Part shown: positions 60,461 through 64,000 of the stretch, piece after piece
Layout of the letters: every line of letters begins with the position of its first letter
How positions within the stretch are numbered: the first letter of the stretch is position 1
Source of the DNA: Ceratodon purpureus
Lineage: Eukaryota > Streptophyta > Bryopsida > Pseudoditrichales > Ditrichaceae
Assembly (NCBI GenBank): GCA_014871385.1
Contig: CM026426.1
Coordinates: 87,273,026 to 87,337,025 of the forward strand
DNA length: 64,000 bases
Direction of reading: 5' to 3'
Program-made: the position numbers and the translations under genes
Notes under the pieces: model-generated
The model's input: the letters and a program-made list of their open reading frames with translations, nothing else
Database searches by the model: none
What the model was told of the DNA's origin: nothing

Positions 60461-60955
60461 CCATGGCTGGAAAGTCAACCCCCTTATTGTCATCACTGCC
60501 AGCGCCATAGCCACCACCCACATTCCCTCCATGAATCTTCTTGAAGATAAATTCAAAACCCCTCTTCCTACCATCAAAAATACCTTCAAAAATATTAATA
60601 CTATTGCCATACATTACGCCATGTCTAACCTCCTCCACAAACGCCGCCTCAAAAACCACCAACCATTACCACAAAACCTCGACGCCCCTTAAGAATCCAC
60701 TCTCACATTTCACCACATCTTTTACACACTCTCCCTCCCCCTCTCTATGCATCCTTGCCATATTCATCCGCCTTTTTCTGTTCACTCTTCTTGCTTGTTG
60801 TCTTGGTTACCAGTGACTAAAGTGTCTACTCTCGAAAGGGGGGAGTAGATCTTTACTCTCATACCTTTGTCCTGTGGTCTCTTGCTTGGGGGTGGATCAA
60901 ACAGACACTCTATTCACGTCGGTCTCCTCCGGAGTCCGAAGTTTCTCTCTCTCTC
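60461..60955 (+). pseudogene. LINE ORF2 C-terminus and 3' UTR
   Basis: Starting in the frame left at 41351, the sequence reads HGWKVNPLIVITASAIATTH, then IPSMNLLEDKFKTPLPTI, and ends after HQPLPQNLDAP at about 60692. The 3' UTR follows, with a CT run before the target duplication at 60956. Because the frame is continuous across the 19.1-kb element, this is the missing tail of the same LINE copy. Confidence 0.75.
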
Positions 60956-60965
60956 TGTGGGACAT
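60956..60965. repeat. Right target-site duplication of the LINE
   Basis: TGTGGGACAT follows the CT-rich LINE 3' end and equals 30220-30229. Confidence 0.7.
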
Positions 60966-61205
60966 GGAATGATGTGTTATATGATTGTTGTGAGGGAGTA
61001 ATTTAGTCATGCTTGCTTATGCTTGCTTATGCATCTTGAATGATGTGGATGTGGTTATTCTTACTAGGCTAAACAATGTGCATGTGGTTATTTCTAATGG
61101 ACAAAATGCTTTGATTCAGTGACTGATTCTGTATAAAATTGTTAATACTACTAATGAAGGTTTAAGATTTTGTTAGCCTACTAAAAGAAAGTTCAACATA
61201 TTCAG

Positions 61206-62045
61206 ATGGCAATTTTTGATGAAATTTGTGCACGTATAATAGGTATGAGTGAGGGAGGGAAAACTCAAGTTCATATTGCAGCTACTATCAAAGTTTTCGT
61301 TAGAAGAGCTAAGAGGTTGGTGAAAAAATCTAGAGAAACTGGAACTTACAGGCATAAATCTTGTGGTGGAAGTCACACCACAAAACTTAGTAATAGAGAT
61401 GTGCGTAATATTTTGCATTTCTCAAAATTAATTGTTGCACGTAAGTATCAGAGATTGTTAGTGTATGCCCTACTCTTATGTGTGGATGTACCATACAAAG
61501 GCTCTTACATAGAAGTGACGTTATGAGTCAAATTGCAGTAAAACCTTTTTTGACACATCGTCACATATTTCAGAGGCTGGTTTTGCTCAGAGGTATTGTG
61601 GATGGAGTGCAAAAGATTGGGTGCATATTATTTGGACAGATTAATCTATCTCTAAAATTGGAAAGAATTCTAGACAAGTTTGTGTTTGGAGAATTGCATA
61701 TGAGCAGTATTCATCAAATTTAATAGTTCCTACTTTGAAAAGTAGACGGACTTCTTTGATGATTAAGATTGCATTTGCAAGAGGCCAAAAGTCAAATCTT
61801 GTTTTTATGCTTAAATAATAACGCTCTGCAAAGGATTTCGTGGAAGTGGTTTATGAAAGAAAAGTATTTCATTTCATGGTTAATATTCCACATGCAATGC
61901 TCATTAAAGATGGCGTGCATGTCCATTCCAACAAAGTATGTTAAGAATGGAGACAACTACGCTTTCTTGAAAGCTCAATTTACCTGCATACTCTCTTGAT
62001 CTAAATTCAATGGATAACTTGCAAATGATTCTAAAAGATCACGTC
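61206..62045 (+). pseudogene. Tc1/mariner-like transposase, decayed
   Basis: The N-terminal helix-turn-helix region is readable (ARIIGMSEGGKTQVHIAA, then RRAKRLVKKSRETGTYRHKS), as is CGGSHTTKLSNRDVR just after it. The catalytic part is spread over other frames. IGKNSRQVCVWRIAYEQYSS follows the place where the first aspartate block should be, and LPAYSLDLNSMDNL (about 61979-62020) matches the family motif PAYSPDLNPIENLW that precedes the last catalytic residue. Several frame shifts and stops are present. In a live element the protein would cut at TA sites and move the transposon. Confidence 0.75.
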
Positions 62046-62367
62046 CTATGTATAAATCATAAAGAAATTCCTATCCAAAAATCCCATGTGAAAAACAAAA
62101 TTCTCCAATTCTTGAGAGGGCGTCAAAGTTGGCAGCTGTAAAGTATTTCTAACAACTATCCCTTGTTAGTATCTCTTAAATATCTTTTTCTTATATCAAT
62201 TTTTATTATAATTTGGTTATATGTTGTCAACATAACAATTATTTTGTGTCTAAAATTTCATGAATAAATAACAATTCTCCGGCGCTCAAGAGGGTGTCAA
62301 AGTTGGCAGTAGTGTGGACACTATCTCTAGAATTGCACTAGGTGCCAATGTGGGTGTCACCCCACTG
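62046..62367 (-). repeat. Right terminal inverted repeat of the Tc1-like element
   Basis: About 322 bp, inverted relative to 29358-29680, including long exact blocks such as GATATTTAAGAGATACTAAC on the minus strand. It also carries two copies of the GTCAAAGTTGGCAG word about 180 bp apart. Confidence 0.85.
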
Positions 62368-64000
62368 TTCAATTCATTCATGTGCATGTTGACTATTGCA
62401 TAACATGCAATTTGATCTACAAAAAATTTAGTTTTCTCAAGTATAGGTTCCTTGCTCTACTCTTCAAAATCCATAAGTTCAAGGACATTGCTTCAGGAAA
62501 TTTGTAAGGGCCCACAAAAACCATATGTGATCCACAGTGACAATGCCTATGCAATATCAATCAAATCTTGTGCACTAGATGATAGTTGCTGCAACCTTGT
62601 TTTGAATTCTGTAAGTGCTAGAAAAATTTGTTTTGTTGTCTTTTTTAGAGATTGAGTAATATGACAATTGCGGTTGCATGACTCTTAGATGTTAAGCTTT
62701 AATGCTGTCACTATATAGAGATAGTCTAGCTTTGAAGGCATTGGCAACAATAGTGGCTTATGCACTCCAATTTTGTGTAATTGTGTTTCAATGGCTAGGA
62801 ACTTATTCCTTAACATGTTCCCACAGAAGAACCTTGAAAAATGAGGAACAATTCCATGTGATGTCCTTGACTTCTATTTGTTCTCAATGATCATAGAATT
62901 ATAGCTGATGTTGTACATGGGTACAATAAACGTCTTCAAAGGCAAGATTCAAGGTGAGTTACCTCACCACATATTGTGAATTTGATGCTAAACATGTCAA
63001 GTAACTCCACAATTTTGCAAGCTCTATGGTTGTTCTCCATATGTTTTCCTATAAGATGTACGAATTCTAGGGCTTCACGGACATCGTTACAAAATTCATG
63101 GCTACAGTGTGCGGTTTGAATGCTTTTCCTTTAGCTTGAAAAGGCAACCTTTGACAGTTAGATTACTACACGTTGGGCTAGAACATGGTACACATTTTCT
63201 TCAAGTAGCAGTTGTTTCATCGCCTAATGCTTGTTTGGCACTACAATTTAGTTGACACCTTTGTTGGTACTACACATTTTGTGACATCTTTATCTTCTTT
63301 ATATCTGATCCTAGGATACAATAAAATGGACCAAAAAAAGTATCCAATAAAAACACTTCGTCTCTTTGAGATGCCCTAGGTGGAGCTGTAGATGCATTGT
63401 TTAGAAAATCTAAGTTGTTTTCCATTTGAAATGATCATGAATTGATAAGAGGAAGGTATAGATTCAAGTACTTGATTATTATATATTATCAATATAGATA
63501 TCCATCAATGCACTAAACTTTGACAACGTGTTTAATCAAATAATAATCAATACTTAATATAATTGTTAGGGTTTAACGCCACCAAACATCTGAACAAGAA
63601 ATTTTGGATCTTTAAGATCAGATTATAGTTCCACCATATGTTGAACAATATTAAAACAAAATGTCACAAGAAAAACATGTCTAACTATTCTCGTTTCCAG
63701 ATAATCTTGTGATCTTTTTTAGAAAATATGAAGTAGTATACTATTCGTAGATGTTAGTTATGTTTGACTCAATTGGCATTTAAAGGGTCTGATTGCTTCT
63801 ATTTTCTTAGCTCAATGATCACCAAATCAAGTTTGAGAGTAGATAGAGAAGTTAGAAAGACCATTGAAAAATAGAGGCACATCAAGAGAAAGTAGAGGTT
63901 AGAAACTAAAGACAATGTAGTGACGTCGTACAACTTGTAAAGGAAAAAGGAATGAGGTGGCAGGCTAAGTTTGAGCTTTCTTAGAGCATCTGCACCTTAA
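62368..64000. other. AT-rich stretch without supported genes
   Basis: Short open frames at 62452-62655 and 62702-62890 are the longest and show no motif or codon bias I can support. I see no terminal repeats or tandem repeats here. Confidence 0.35.

Larger units (their letters stand above)
30230..60955 (+). mobile_element. RNase H-bearing LINE (I-like group), split by a 19.1-kb DNA element
   Basis: Flanking copies of TGTGGGACAT (30220-30229 and 60956-60965) mark its target duplication. Net length is about 11.6 kb (30230-41351 plus 60463-60955). Order after accounting for an inversion: Pro-rich ORF1, ORF2 N-terminal low-complexity part, AP-type endonuclease, reverse transcriptase, RNase H, Cys/His finger, C-terminal domain, 3' UTR ending in a CT run. 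An RNase H domain is typical of I-group LINEs. The copy is dead: it has frame breaks, an inverted endonuclease segment and a deletion in the reverse transcriptase. Confidence 0.8.
29358..62367 (+). mobile_element. Tc1/mariner-like transposon, split by a LINE
   Basis: The left end starts CAATTGAGTGACATCCAC directly after a TA. The right end, read on the minus strand, starts CAGTGGGGTGACACCCAC. The ends are inverted copies over about 320 bp with high similarity. The unit without the LINE is about 2.3 kb, the normal size for this superfamily, and holds a decayed transposase gene at 61206-62045. The LINE at 30230-60955 sits between the left end and that gene. The right-hand TA has become TT. The transposase is broken, so the element is dead. 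Confidence 0.85.

Noticed and set aside
60327-60662. Minus-strand open frame across the right end of the 19-kb element
   Set aside because: It spans the TIR and the LINE tail, two unrelated sequences, so it is a chance frame.

Overview
The window looks like nuclear DNA of a streptophyte that keeps flagellated sperm, for example a charophyte alga or a seedless land plant. Two observations support this. There is a split gene resembling the dynein-arm assembly factor SPAG1, which is expected only where motile cilia exist, and there is a stretch of degenerate TTTAGGG telomere-type repeats. The species cannot be named from sequence alone. Most of the 64 kb is mobile DNA, much of it nested. Every family call here rests on motif reading, not on a database search.

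Layout. 0-2.7 kb: the 3' end of an LTR retrotransposon with polypurine tract and LTR. 2.7-13 kb: decayed coding sequence, including a minus-strand remnant resembling a MULE-type transposase. 13.7-16.5 kb: the 5' LTR and gag of a second, Ty3/gypsy-like fossil. 16.5-18.2 kb: a Russian doll of a MITE, a solo LTR inside it, and a second copy of the same MITE inside the LTR. 20.2-26.2 kb: the SPAG1-like host gene on the minus strand, with AT-rich introns holding a TA-flanked MITE and microsatellites.

29.4-62.4 kb is a three-level nest whose boundaries can be read. A Tc1/mariner-like transposon (29358-62367, about 320 bp inverted ends) was split by an RNase H-bearing LINE (30230-60955, 10-bp target duplication). 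The LINE was then split near the end of its ORF2 by a 19.1-kb DNA element (41352-60460) with 28-bp terminal inverted repeats and a 2-3 bp target duplication. Removing the 19.1-kb element leaves the LINE reading frame continuous.

The 19.1-kb element is the most interesting object. On the minus strand it carries a 966-aa DUF7869-type, transposase-like protein. On the plus strand it carries an intron-containing gene with a ParB/sulfiredoxin-like GQHS motif, an FCP1/NIF-like phosphatase gene, and a small basic Ser/Thr-Pro-rich protein. About 29 copies of a 21-bp palindrome (arm TTTAGCTCGA or TTTAGGTCGA, one central base, reverse-complement arm) lie only inside this element, and only in introns, promoter or UTR sequence, intergenic sequence and subterminal DNA. 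None was found in exons. One type clusters near the ends and the other in introns and at the transposase promoter. I infer that these are binding sites for an element-encoded protein. An AT-rich island (46-51 kb) inside the element has long inverted repeats around a single-exon gene with an internal 84-residue duplication.
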